Assembly: GCA_022829145.1 (NCBI GenBank) | Contig: CM040764.1 | Location: 9,134,049 to 9,198,048 of the forward strand | Source of the DNA: Albula goreensis | Lineage: Eukaryota; Chordata; Actinopteri; Albuliformes; Albulidae | Length of the DNA stretch: 64,000 nucleotides | Direction: 5' to 3' | Part shown: piece after piece, positions 1-10,876 of the stretch | How positions within the stretch are numbered: position 1 is the first letter of the stretch | Layout of the letters: every line of letters begins with the position of its first letter | Program-made: the position numbers and the translations under genes | The notes under the pieces: generated by a model | Told to the model about the DNA's origin: nothing | Database searches by the model: none | Seen by the model: the letters and a program-made list of their open reading frames with translations, nothing else

Positions 1-3000
1 TGGTTGAAATCATGGACCAGAATTCCAGAAGCAGACGCTGAGCAAGGAGATGTTTGGATACGAGCTGTTGAAAAGTAAACGAAAAAGACAGAATTCAGGC
101 AAAACTTTGCCATAAATTCATACAGCACGGGCATTTTATTTAAGTAAAACGAAAGAAAAGGCTGCAGACACCAATATTGTAGTTTTCTAGTCGGCTCTTG
201 TTTGAGATAGAGCTTGTTGATGCTTCTACTAAACACATTGAAACCAGATGGAACGAGGGTGGGGGTGGGGGGGATTGAGGGGGATAGAGAGAGAGCGCAG
301 CAAACCACCAAGGGTTCTGCAGGGAGGTTAGGGTTGGCTGCAGACTGCAGAAATCTTGCCATCAATGAGAGCAGGAGCACCGATGTACATCTGTCATGCA
401 TTATTGGCAAAAATGCCAAAGGTGATCCGCTGACTTTAGAAACTATGAAGGCAAGAGAGATCCTCACTCTCTTGGAAAAAAGTATTATTGCTCCTATGTA
501 TGTGTATGTGTGTGTTTGTATAAGTGTGAGTGTCTGCATGCATGTGTGTGAGCATCTGTCAGCGTGTGTGAGTGGCGTCGGGGCATGAAATGGGAGTGGG
601 GGAAGTGTAGCATGTTATGAGACCCCTGTACATGAAGCCTTATAACTGGCCAGGACGAGACGTCAACCTGATACTAACATGCGGTTTAGTCTAGCGCTCT
701 CTCCCCAATCAGACGTGATTACACCGTTGGGGCCTGGGTGACCGTCCGTCTTCCGCTGATTGAAACTTCGGACGCTCAGTCTGATTGTACCTGGGGGATA
801 TATGTTGAGTAAGCGGTACTGGAGACGGGGCTCGAGGTGCATGTTTTAAACACGATAGTTCATCACACGTTGTGGGGAATTTAACACACCTGAGGTACTG
901 CTACGACAGAAAAAAAGCCTCAGAAGATCTTTGACTGGGCGTAAAATTTATAAATCCCTCCAGTAAAGGCCAGTTAGCATGTGATTGGCGTGTCAAAATA
1001 TTCCCTCTCCTTGGGATTTTTTACTGGCACAAAACAAGCTCATGGTTTATTTTGAAATAAAAATGTTTTATTCTATTAAATAATGAATTATATTAAATTA
1101 AGATACTCTTAGCTGCCTTTTTTTATTTATTTTCAAAAAGTTGAAGAAATAAGCTAAATAACAGGAAACAAATGTTTCAGCTCAAGTATTGCAGGGTTGA
1201 TGAGAAAATTGTTGTATTCAATCTACATTTAATGACCTGCAGACTGAGCATAAAATATGGATAAAATTTTTAATTTGGTTAAGATAATGTAATACAGAAC
1301 TTGGATTCCGCAACTCTTTAAAAACACAGTGAATTACAAGGACACCTGTATGCTCTCCCAGTGGTCAAATTCACATATTCACTGAATGATGTGTCAGTGT
1401 TTCAATTTATGACATCATTGTCAACTTCATTAGAACATATTTTACTGTCAGCTTCATGTTAATTTTTGTGAGTGTCAACATGAACAGTAACCAAATTCAT
1501 TTGATATGAAGTTGATATTAATAAAACTGAAAATGAGTCACAGTAAGTTATAGTATTATTGCACAGACTGTATAACCATTGCTTTTAAACCTGTTTTTAT
1601 TTTACTTCCAATTAGCGCCATTAGAGGGCAGTGCTGACTTAGGGGTTTTTCAGAATGCTGAAACCTGTAGCAGTGGCGAAAACATACCATTGAGCCCTGT
1701 GTGTATGCTGATTTTCATTCCAGCCAATTTAGGCTTCCATAACTGGTTCATTCAGTCATATGTGACATGTGTTGTTATTTACCCAACAAATGCAATGACA
1801 GACAACTCATTTCACTCAATGCATTATGCACAAGGAAACAGGACTTATTCAGTAAATAATAGAACAACTCCTCCTAATCGTGTTCAAGGCCATTTCAACA
1901 TTTCAGCAGTAATTCCAGGGTTATCCAGCCCTGTTCCAGAAGAGCTGCAAGATGGGCAAGTTTTTACTGTGACTCAGAGCTTAAATTGATCAGGTGGTTG
2001 CAGGTTTTAAGGTGGAAAAACCCAGCATACCTTGTAGTTTTCCAGGCAACCTCTGCTCTATACATTGGCCTTAGAAAGAAAAATGACATTTTTCCACACC
2101 ATTATGCTACACCAGCTACCTTTGCCTCATGTTTTTATTACTGACCATCTCTAAGAAGGGTTCTTATTCTGGGGTTTGCAAACCAGGGGCCAGAATGAAA
2201 TGGTTTTCTTGTTCATATTTCCTAATAATTTGAGGGTAAACAGGGAACTGTGCTAGGCCTATATACATAGCCTCTCAAGTCTCATTCACTTGGACCTCAT
2301 CTCACGTGTCCACCCTGTGTTTTTATATGGGTTTTAATCTGGACAGGACAAGGAACAGCTGGCAAGGGAGTGGTTTGTCAGTGTACTGCTTTGTCACTGT
2401 GATACAGTCCACTTTGTGGGCTTCAAACTACTTCCCTCTGCCAGTAATTGCACTGTCATTGCAAAGCAGTTGCAATGGGTGCGAACTTCGCCAGACATGT
2501 CATCGATTATGCAAGTACAATCCTTGTTTGAGAACTCCTTGTATGACTATCGGAATGTTCAAATGTCCTTTAAAATCTGTATGCAAATTGGGCTGTAAAC
2601 ATTGCGCAAGGTAACAGTTATCACTGAAGTTCAAATTTTCAGTTAAATCATTTATTTTTAAGGTTGTAATATGAACAACTTCAAGTCAAACGTGCATCTC
2701 TTCGATTCATAGAAGAGCTATCTGGTGAGCATTCCCTAAAAAGTGAATTCTTTGGCTGTCTGTAGAGCGTGCACACCAGATTCAGGGAGAGCACTAATTA
2801 AGGATGTGTATAAAATTAATTTGCTCTTGCCAGATGGATACGGTAACCTTACAGAGGCATTGTTACTTTGTTTTGCATCATAACAGTAAATACAGAGCAA
2901 CTTTACATTGAAGAACAAAGTTGTTCATAGTTAGCTCCGGTGCCTACTAGTTACAGTCTTAGTTGGAGAAAAAACATTTGATTGACGTTCTGCTGGATGT

Positions 3001-4069
3001 GCCACCATATGCAAATCTTGCATTGTTGTAAAGTCGGTACAATGTAATGAATTTACATTAGATTACATGCACGACACCCTTTTTGGTTGCTTGATAATGC
3101 CCAAATAAATTCTATTTAGGGAAAGGTCTGCAAACAGGAGGTTGCTGTATATGGAAGAAACAACTCTGCTTGAGTAGACTCAAGGCACTCGTAGCTATTC
3201 TACTGGACATTACTGAAGTGTGAACAAGGAATGAAGCTTGACTATCTCTAAATTAATGTAATTTGCGAATCAGTTAACCATGAGTTTTACTTCTTGCAAA
3301 ACCAAGCAAAGCCAAATATGACAGAATGCAGTTCAATACAGGAAAGTGTATATGTCGCAAATTTAAGATTAGAAAAAGACAGCCCAATCACTATTAGTAA
3401 GTGGGATGAAATAAAATACAGTGCAGTTGGTTTAATTAAAACCCACATAGCAGGATAAATAGTAATACAAGCCCTTTCAACATGAATTGTTCATGACACA
3501 GCTCTTTCCCCATCTAGCAGTTTAAAGAGGCATGACAGAGAAGACATTCCGAATAAGGAATGAATAAAACCCCACCGTTTCCCAGATCAGGGTGTTGCCA
3601 AAACCAAGGACAAGGAACTTAGACATTATGCTCGACAGGAGTGGTGAGCACCGAGCACAAAGCCACCACTGATTCATTGAGTCGCCTGCAATGTGTTCTG
3701 AACCTGATCCATATGACCGCGAATGCAAATTTTTTGCTTCTGGACGTGATGGACCTCATGTATAGCCTATTTCCAGACCACGCATTGTTACTCTGAGTCA
3801 TTCAGAAACCTAGAAGCACGTCACGTGAACTAATTAGCACCCATGTTCATTTGAGGTTGATTCCATGGGTATATTTTGACACCACAACCGCGTATCACAT
3901 TTATTTACTGTAGGCACTCAGTTGTCACTCAGTTGCCGTCAGCCCACTCACAGTGTTCCTGTGCTATATCCGCATAATCTAACCTTTCACATACCTGGCG
4001 ACTTTTTTGTTTATGTCTGCATGTTGCATTTAATCAGAATGTCAACAGTCGCCTAAACCACCGCTTGAT
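1..4069. other. Left flank, no gene identified
   Basis: Mostly AT-rich DNA. The first 78 bases are open in frame 1 up to TAA at 76-78 (25 codons), which could be the tail of an upstream gene's last exon, but I do not recognise it. A G-quadruplex motif lies at 257-283 and a GT-rich stretch at 498-575. The reading frames elsewhere show no family features. Confidence 0.5.
257..283 (+). promoter_or_regulatory. G-quadruplex motif in the left flank
   Basis: G-runs of 3, 5, 7 and 5 with short loops (T, T, ATTGA). There is no adjacent gene to relate it to. Confidence 0.5.
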
Positions 4070-4593
4070 TTAGAAACATCCGATTAGTCTAGCTCCCCTA
4101 GACGATAGTGATAACATCGAGTTACCACAGGGGGGTTTACTTTCGGTTCGTGCCAGGTTTATGTGTGGAACAGAGCTGGTGCACCCGCCCCGCTGTAAAC
4201 AGCCTCTGAAAGAATATGAAGTTGCCTCGTCATGCTGATGTTGAAATAGCACAGTGGAAGCAAGCGTTTGGGCGAAATGCCTCGAGCGCAATTGTGGCCT
4301 GTGTGAGTGTGTGAGTGTGCGCGCGCACAGCAGGGAGCTGACACGAGATCGGGGCCTGGAAAAAAGTGCTTCGGTTCAGACTTTGAACTCTCGGGGAAGT
4401 TGAAGTTGGGATAAAACTGCCGCAACTCCCGTCTTGAACTGTGCACATTTTGAGAGATCGCCGTCGCCAACCACATCCGTTTTAAAACATAAATATGCAT
4501 GTGTTTTATCTGTCATATTGATAATCTTGCCTGTGTTTTTTGGTAATAAATCAAATTCAGTGACGAATTTCGAGTCATCGGTTCCACTTTCAG
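4070..4593 (+). promoter_or_regulatory. Candidate keap1a promoter and noncoding first exon
   Basis: This stretch has more CpG than its surroundings (for example TGCGCGCGCAC at 4318-4328) and ends at a near-perfect donor, CAG|GTGAGT (4591-4599). If used, the 5,388-bp intron would join to the acceptor at 9981. A reverse match to the antioxidant-response core RTGACNNNGC lies at 4224-4233. No TATA box is evident. A second, weaker candidate is the GC-rich block at 7790-8035. Confidence 0.35.
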
Positions 4594-6495
4594 GTGAGTA
4601 ACAGCTGAGAATTCCGATTTAAACTTGAATGTCTTAACTGTCAATGTGACTGTCACTCAGGGGTGAATTTTCCAGTATGTTAACCACATATTTGTGCTGA
4701 AAACGACTGTTTTTGTTTAAAGGAAGTTAAATGTATACGGTCTTACGAATCGGAGAGCGCGCAAGAACTGTTTTCGGGTTATGACAGTAGACTGCCCCAT
4801 TAAAATGGTTGCCGAGCTGCTTTTGCAGATCGTGCTTGATATCTAGAATAGAATCGAACGGTGCACACATACGAAGCGCCTCTTTGTAAGCGCCTCTGTC
4901 TTAGTTCAACACCGTTAAAATATAGGAGTCGCAAATTCAAACTGAAATGCTTTCCCCCCATCGGATAAAAATTACAATGATTAAATGATCAATTTGTCAG
5001 GTGCTCAGCATGCCCGTTTTGCGTCTGTACGTAGCCTATTTGAGTAATTGATTTTTTAACCTGTTAATCCCAAAATATTAGGTCAAAGAGATGCAATTTT
5101 AAATGTGCTAATAATTAATATGTTGGGGCCCTCATTTTATTCTTGCACGTAATGTTAATGTCAGAGGGTTCCGAAAAAATCCCATTTTAATACACACTTT
5201 TTATGTACTCTGCAGTGACATGATTAGCATGATACGCAATTAGTCCGGGGTTTTATGCCCCTGCATTAATACCGCTGGTAAAATGACAAGTATTGAAATT
5301 CTACTTTAGATCACTTTTTATAAGGTTTTTTTTTCATGACGAGGAAATACAGGGTTTTGAAAAAGTATTTTTGAAAAGATATTGCACCAAGCACATTTGT
5401 GTATGCTACATGAAGTGTTGACATTTAAGGATTCATTTGACAAAGGCTGTTGCATCAATGATTTTTCCTGACATTTGTGCTCTGAGGCACTACGGATGAT
5501 TAATGACTTATCCAGAGGTTGGAAAGGCAGTATTTACTTCTGGATTCCATACTATTTTGTGCTGCTGATTCTTCGATGAGCCAAACTATTTGGGTATTTT
5601 GACGTTTGCCCTCCGCTGTGTTCAGTCACCCCATGCCTCGGCTCTATGTCATGGTCCAGGGGTACCCCTTTGTGTGCAGGTTTTTATTCCAGTTGTAAGC
5701 TCTGAATTGTAACAGGTTGTCAGTTGTTAATTGGACACATTTAATATTCAAGGGTGTCATTGGTCTATCATGTCAGAAATATTTTTGTGTGACATGAAAA
5801 ATAAATGCCTCACATTCACATCCCAAGACTTTGGATCTGTCCGGTAACTTTGTGCTTTTGTTTTTGGGGTCGTTCTGTATGTGAAACGTTTCCTTTAAGA
5901 ATACATTTTTTTAAATTAGTGCAGTTGCGGACTGACTCTTCAAGCAGTGGGATCCTAAATTATGAAAGGATTATGTCCTTGTCACTAAAACCAAATAGTT
6001 TCTTTGACAATGAATAATTGAAAGACAAAGTTAACAGTTAGCACTGTGTTAACATGTTTAAGAACTGTGAAACTCATTTTATCAACTTGAATCGATCAAC
6101 AGATGGGTTTATGAAAGCAGTCCTACACAAGGGTCATCAAGGACTAAACGAATGTAATGCAGTTTCACCTCCAGCATGCATTCACTGTAAGGCTCCAAAG
6201 ACAGGCTGAACAGATATCCTGACTGAATTCAGAAAGACCTAATTTTACCATTTGTCCCATGTTCCGGCATAAGTATGATCACAATGTTGTGTGTCCCAGT
6301 GACTACATTTATTATACTTTTATTATACTCATTGCTAAAAGCAAAGACGAAGTTGCATTACATTGTGAAACTTTCTAGTTGTGTCATTTAGGTTTTCAAG
6401 CATCTATGTGCAAGGCAGTTATGATTCAGCATATTTAATTTATGCTCACATACCTCCTGTGTAACCAGAAGGAAAAGGAGTCAACGTATGGTTAG

Positions 6496-6730
6496 TTCAT
6501 GTGCTTGCAGTTGGCCAGCTGACCAGAAGGGGTCGCTAGAGAGCAATGACACAGATGAACCTTAACCATCTTATCCCCTGTCTTTCTCCAGCAAGACTGG
6601 CCCAATTGTTGCCTTTCCAGTGTAGACTCCCAAGTATAACTGGTGATGGCTCAGCTGGGACCTGAACACCCAGTCACAGGACTCACAGCTGCAGCACAAA
6701 TGAGTGCTTTTACTGTGTGAGCCACCGGCA
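6496..6730 (-). mobile_element. tRNA-derived SINE, near-complete reverse copy
   Basis: Read on the minus strand it gives GGGTGTTCAGGTCCCAGCTG, then AAGGCAACAATTGGGCCAG, then GTGTCATTGCTCTCTAGCG, matching the 19538-19780 copy block by block. Confidence 0.75.
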
Positions 6731-7789
6731 AGCCTACGTGCTCGACGTGAGTGGGGAAGCTCTTGTAAAACTGAAAATCAGGATATTGGAATGAAAAAGC
6801 TTCCTGTAGCATATCCAGGGAAGCTCTCACTTTGTCACATGCAGCTGTTTTTTTATGACACCATAGCCCAAAGGTGCTATTGTTGAGTCAGTCTGGTATC
6901 GGTAAGTCATCGTCAGGTATCCAGTGATTCATATCTCCAAGCATTTCTTCCTGATGAAGAAGAGATCCCATGTCATGAAAACCCGTTTTGGCTGCTGTAG
7001 ATACAACTTAAAGCCTTGGCACACTTGACCTTTTTTGGCCCAGCTTGAGTTTCCAAAATCACTTGTACCTGTTCACATGGAAGCAGTATATCTCTGCTGT
7101 TGATGGACTGTCAACCCACCACTGAGTAGACATGTGATGCGTTTTCGCCTGAAAGCATTTCACATGGCCTCTGAAGATTCTGAAGTTTGGAGGTGTGCTA
7201 CCACATCGAATGTGATTAAATGATTAAAGAAAATAGATAGTTACCTAACATCATGTGCTATAGATGGCAGTTAGTGCTCAAAAAACGAATTGACATACCA
7301 AGTACGGCTATATTGCCCAGCCCTTGTGTATGGGCATGCGTGCGTGCGTGTGTGCATTCAGGCATGCATGCATACATCCGTGTGTGTGTGTGTAGGGGGT
7401 TGAAAAAGCAGAGTGAGTGTGTGAATGAGTGTGGAAAGAATAGCCAGGGACAATGTGCACTGTTACTGGTGGCACCGCCCGTTCTGCTTTCTGCGCTCCA
7501 CCTGTCCCTGCCGCCACTCCTCTGGCTCCCGGCTCACTCTCACAGGTGCAAAGGAGGTGTAGGCCTCTGCTCACAGCTGTTTCTCCACCCACCACAGCCT
7601 CTCTCAGCCTTCTGGTCCGGCTTTATGAGTGACTCGTAACCCCTGCGACTGAAGGGAGATGTTATGAGAGTGGGAGGTGGATTGTGGGAGTGAAAGGTCA
7701 TCCCTCCCAGCTTCCAACCTCCTTTTCCACTGGCCACTATCCCTTCTCAGCTGTGACCGGGGAACCGAGTGGAGGGGGGAGTCAGTGAG

Positions 7790-8035
7790 TTAATGGTTAA
7801 GTGTGCGGCCTGCTTCCCGAGCGCTCATGTTTGCTCGTAGGAGGCCGGGCCACGCGGCACTCTGTGCGTTAAACCCGCCCTTTAAAGTCCAGATTAACGA
7901 TTTACGAGGCCACGACAGCACAATTAGCCATTATGTTAGGATGGGGCCGACCCGAATAGCAGTGCAATCAGTCAGAGGGAACTAAGGCTCGGTGTCTTGT
8001 GACCGCGCGTTCTCCCAGGATGAGGTGGAGCAGTA
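7790..8035 (+). promoter_or_regulatory. GC/CpG-rich block upstream of keap1a, alternative promoter candidate
   Basis: Within a generally AT-rich region this block contains many CpGs (GCTTCCCGAGCG, GGCCGGGCCACGCGG, GACCGCGCG) and an antioxidant-response core match, GTGACCGCGC, at 7999-8008. A possible donor, GCA|GTAAGA, follows near 8032. It lies about 2 kb upstream of the proposed UTR exon. There is no direct evidence of transcription. Confidence 0.3.
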
Positions 8036-10061
8036 AGATCCTTTTCTGTAAGCCTTTTCTTTCATATTTATTTGTGACTCCTGGAATTCTTCACTGTTCT
8101 CATCTTAATGCTGTTTTTTTTAAATGAATGCGTTATGTTGCCTGAAAGTAATTAAGATAACCCAGGTATAAATACTTAATATGTGATATGCACCTTTTGC
8201 CTTCAGGGGGCTTTGTTTGAAGAAGTGGGTCTCAAAAGCTGCATTATGTATTCTGAAAAAGAATACACAATTACCAATGCTAAAAACTCTTTAACTCCTA
8301 ATTTCTTGTTCACCCATCCTCATTTAATAAAATCAAAGCAGGAGGTTTAACAGTGTAATAGGTTTGCCTTGCTGGGAAGAAAAAATGTTTCATTGAGATG
8401 ACTTCTTTGGCCCTTGCCCTGAAGGTTTGTAGAGTCAATAGCTGGTGCTCTGAATGGCAGCATATGGGGAATTAAGTAGGTGTGCTTGGTGTAATTCCAC
8501 TGTTCGTTGCATCATAGTTATATGCTTGTTTGTACTCAGTGCAGGCAGACTGCAGGGTCTCAGTCAGCCAGACGCGGAGGTGGGCTGTCATGATGAGGGT
8601 CAGGCCTGTTGGTTACCCCCTCTGTGCCTGGACCATAGCATGGGTGATTCTGCACCACTCTGGGATCACTGGCTACACACAGCACTGGCATGAGCAGGAC
8701 TCAGAGCTCTGCATATACCACCAAGCCACTGCTTTGGAGCACAGTGGGGCTTTTCAGACCCACTGTGTATATGCGCTGACCATATGCTGGCTTCATGACT
8801 TCATGTCCCTCTGGTGCAGTATGTAACTGGCGATGCATCAGCAGTGCTGACAGTGAAATTAGGTTATCACATGAGTCAGAGGAGTCCTCTGTCTATGGCT
8901 CCCTCCTCCCCAAGTTGGCAGGAAAGGTTTGCTTGTAATAGAACAACAAGTTCAGTTCTAGGGAGGGAAAAACAGGGAAAATTGGAGGAGAGTTAAATGT
9001 ATTTCAGTACAGGTTTGGTTCGATGCCATTTGCTCTGTCATTTTTCTTTCTGAATTGTCCAAAAATGGATTATTTTGAGCAGCCAGGTGCCAACACTTCC
9101 AGCTTTCAGGACTTTACTGGTTTCACCTGTTGGTCTGTACTTTAACACATTTAAAATGTAACCTCTCTGTATAATCATTTCCCATGCAGTACATTACAAA
9201 ACATTAGTTAATGTAATTGTTTACCACAGTTTGGATGTGAATATGGAACACTAATTCTTCATTTAATGCATTGCTGTTTCATAAATAATGTGGTTTTAAG
9301 GGGAATCATTCCTCAAGTACCTAATTAAGAATAATTAACAGCTGTGTTCAATTACAAGAATTACAGCATATGAATGGGCTCTAGTACCAAATTTGAAAAC
9401 CCTTAGGTATAGAGGACTGTCCCACCTGGTTGTCTCTGCCTTTGCCCAATTTTGCCACAAGTACAGTAGCTTTTAAAAGTCCTTTGCTGAGGTGTTGAGG
9501 TAGAAATGGGGAAGCGAAACCTGCAGCTACACTCAAACTCTTCAGTTCACTTTGCTGATCTTGCCACTCCAGATCTGCGTCATGGGCAAGACTTGTTTTT
9601 TCCTTCCTGTTCTTTGTGTATATTTTTTATGCCCCCTGTGGAAAGAGCATTGCTCCAGTAGTGTAACAGTGACACATTTCATTCAGAATGGCAGATTGAT
9701 TCTGATTGATTCAGAGCAGCTTTGCTGTAAGGTGATAGGTATGTAGTAAGTAAGTGGTGCAGCTGTATTTGGGTAGGTGAACAACTTTAGCACTTTTTCG
9801 CACACTTGCGGTGATTGGGTGGGGTACATGGTTCCACTTTCAGAAGCTGTGTGACTCTCAGGTGCCTTGGTGGAGGGGATGTGCTGACACGCCTAAAATA
9901 GTTGTATAATGAACCAGTATTGCTAACTTTGCCTTTGTTTTCTTGGGAGTTTACCACTGATTGTGTTTATTTGTTTTCCAGTTTGATCAAGACCCGGGTA
10001 AAGGCATCGACTAAGGCCACTCCGTCCCTGCAACAGCCTTTGTGACAGACGTGTCTCTGGA

Positions 10062-10139
10062 ATGTCTTGCATGGATACTTGATGAGACACTGCCCAATCA
10101 GAGATTAGGACAATGGCGAATAGTTTCTTCCTGTCCTAG
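10062..10139 (+). promoter_or_regulatory. Cluster of three short uORFs in the keap1a leader
   Basis: ATG at 10062 encodes MSCMDT then TGA (10080-10082). The next ATG (10082) overlaps that stop as TGATG and reads 8 codons to TAG at 10106-10108. A third ATG (10113) reads 8 codons to TAG at 10137-10139. Such clusters usually lower initiation at the downstream start codon. They matter only if the leader is transcribed as proposed. Confidence 0.5.
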
Positions 10140-10396
10140 ACATTGTAGTAGGAACAGCCCCAGCACTTTGGACGCCTGTGACATACGTATCTACAGCACT
10201 GAGGCTAGGAAGATTTCAGACTGCAACCCCCTTTCCCACACTGACTCAGGACGGCCTGAGAGCTGACATATCAGTGTTTTTGCCTATTTATTGGTTTATA
10301 TATATTTATATTACTTTATATTATCATTTTTTTATTTGTTTGTTGTTGCTGCTGTTTTTGTTTTCTGCCTTTTTTTTTTTTGTGGATCAGTGAACA

Positions 10397-10525
10397 ATGC
10401 CTGTAGGGTCTGAGAAGGACACTCGCCACGTCGGTTTGCTCAACAGAGAGAGGAAACGCGGCTCACTGTCTCCTAGCGACCAGCAACTCTGTCTGTTCTT
10501 CTTCATGACTCGCGGCTGGGTATAG
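10397..10525 (+). promoter_or_regulatory. uORF of 42 codons, in frame with the keap1a start
   Basis: ATG at 10397 opens a frame that begins MPVGSEKDTRHVG and stops at TAG 10523-10525, 141 nt before the keap1a ATG. It is in the same frame as keap1a, and no other stop lies between that TAG and the main start codon. I do not recognise the peptide. Confidence 0.45.
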
Positions 10526-10600
10526 ACGCATCACCCCCACCTATCCTGTCTCTCCAGTGTCCCCTACTGTCACACGAAACTCCCAACCTCGTCACTCCAG

Positions 10601-10630
10601 CCCCCCACCCCCACCCCCACCCCCACCCCC
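10601..10630 (+). repeat. (ACCCCC)n C-rich tract just upstream of the keap1a start codon
   Basis: Repeated CCCCCA units fill this 30-bp tract, 37 bp before the ATG. The minus strand carries five G-runs and could form a G-quadruplex; the mRNA would carry a poly-C-binding-protein-type tract. Confidence 0.85.
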
Positions 10631-10666
10631 TTAAAAAAACAAGGTGCCCCACATAAGGAAAGGAGA

Positions 10667-10876
10667 ATGCTATGTCCACGAAAGAAGAAGCCCACCAAAG
10701 ACGAGGATTTCTCAGCCATTGCTGTTCCTTCAACAAAGGGGTTGGGCTACCTGGATTACACCATAGAGAGTCATCCCTCCAGAGCCCTGCAGATCATGGA
10801 TGAGCTCCGTCACCATGAGATGCTTTGTGACCTGGTGCTTCATGTCACCTACAAGGACACCTGCATGGACTTCAAG
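10667..10876 (+). CDS. keap1a: keap1a coding exon 1 (residues 1-70)
   Basis: This exon opens with MLCPRKKKPTKDEDF, a basic N-terminus, and runs into the start of the BTB fold (CDLVLHVTYKDTCMDFK). The donor is AAG|GTGAGA in phase 0. The exon begins far upstream as 5' UTR (acceptor at 9981). In human KEAP1, as I recall it, the BTB domain is encoded by a single exon, whereas here an intron of 1,924 bp interrupts it after residue 70. Confidence 0.93.

Larger units (their letters stand above)
4594..9981 (+). other. Putative intron between keap1a leader exons
   Basis: No coding exon is recognisable here. It contains a SINE in reverse orientation (6496-6730), an alternating purine-pyrimidine GT/CG/CA tract at 7325-7393, and a TCG|GTAAGT donor-like site near 6900. 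The longest open frames show no family resemblance. Confidence 0.35.
9982..10666 (+). other. keap1a: keap1a 5' UTR portion of the first coding exon
   Basis: A T-rich tract ending in TTTTCCAG (9974-9981) is a good acceptor, so the start-codon exon probably begins at 9982 and carries about 685 nt of leader. The leader holds four ATG-started uORFs (10062-10082, 10082-10108, 10113-10139, 10397-10525), a T-rich stretch near 10280-10380 and a C-rich repeat just before the start codon. The acceptor position is inferred from consensus only; no transcript was available. Confidence 0.6.

Noticed and set aside
1..78. Open frame from the left edge to TAA at 76-78 (25 codons, ending VWIRAVEK)
   Set aside because: It could be the tail of an upstream gene, but 25 codons without a recognisable motif is within chance. 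No acceptor can be seen because the window starts there.
5640..5760. AT-rich segments with TTTTATTCCAGTTG and AATTAAG words (also 9320-9420)
   Set aside because: They resemble tails of old fish repeats, but the match is from impression only and no boundaries could be set.
8540..8830. Possible second SINE type, with blocks resembling a tRNA-derived head on the minus strand
   Set aside because: Only one copy was seen and the blocks do not match the other SINE copies, so I could not support a mobile-element call.
10042..10393. Two longer leader frames, 74 and 71 codons
   Set aside because: Both begin with GTG rather than ATG and the second encodes only a T-rich hydrophobic stretch. The ATG-started uORFs are reported instead.
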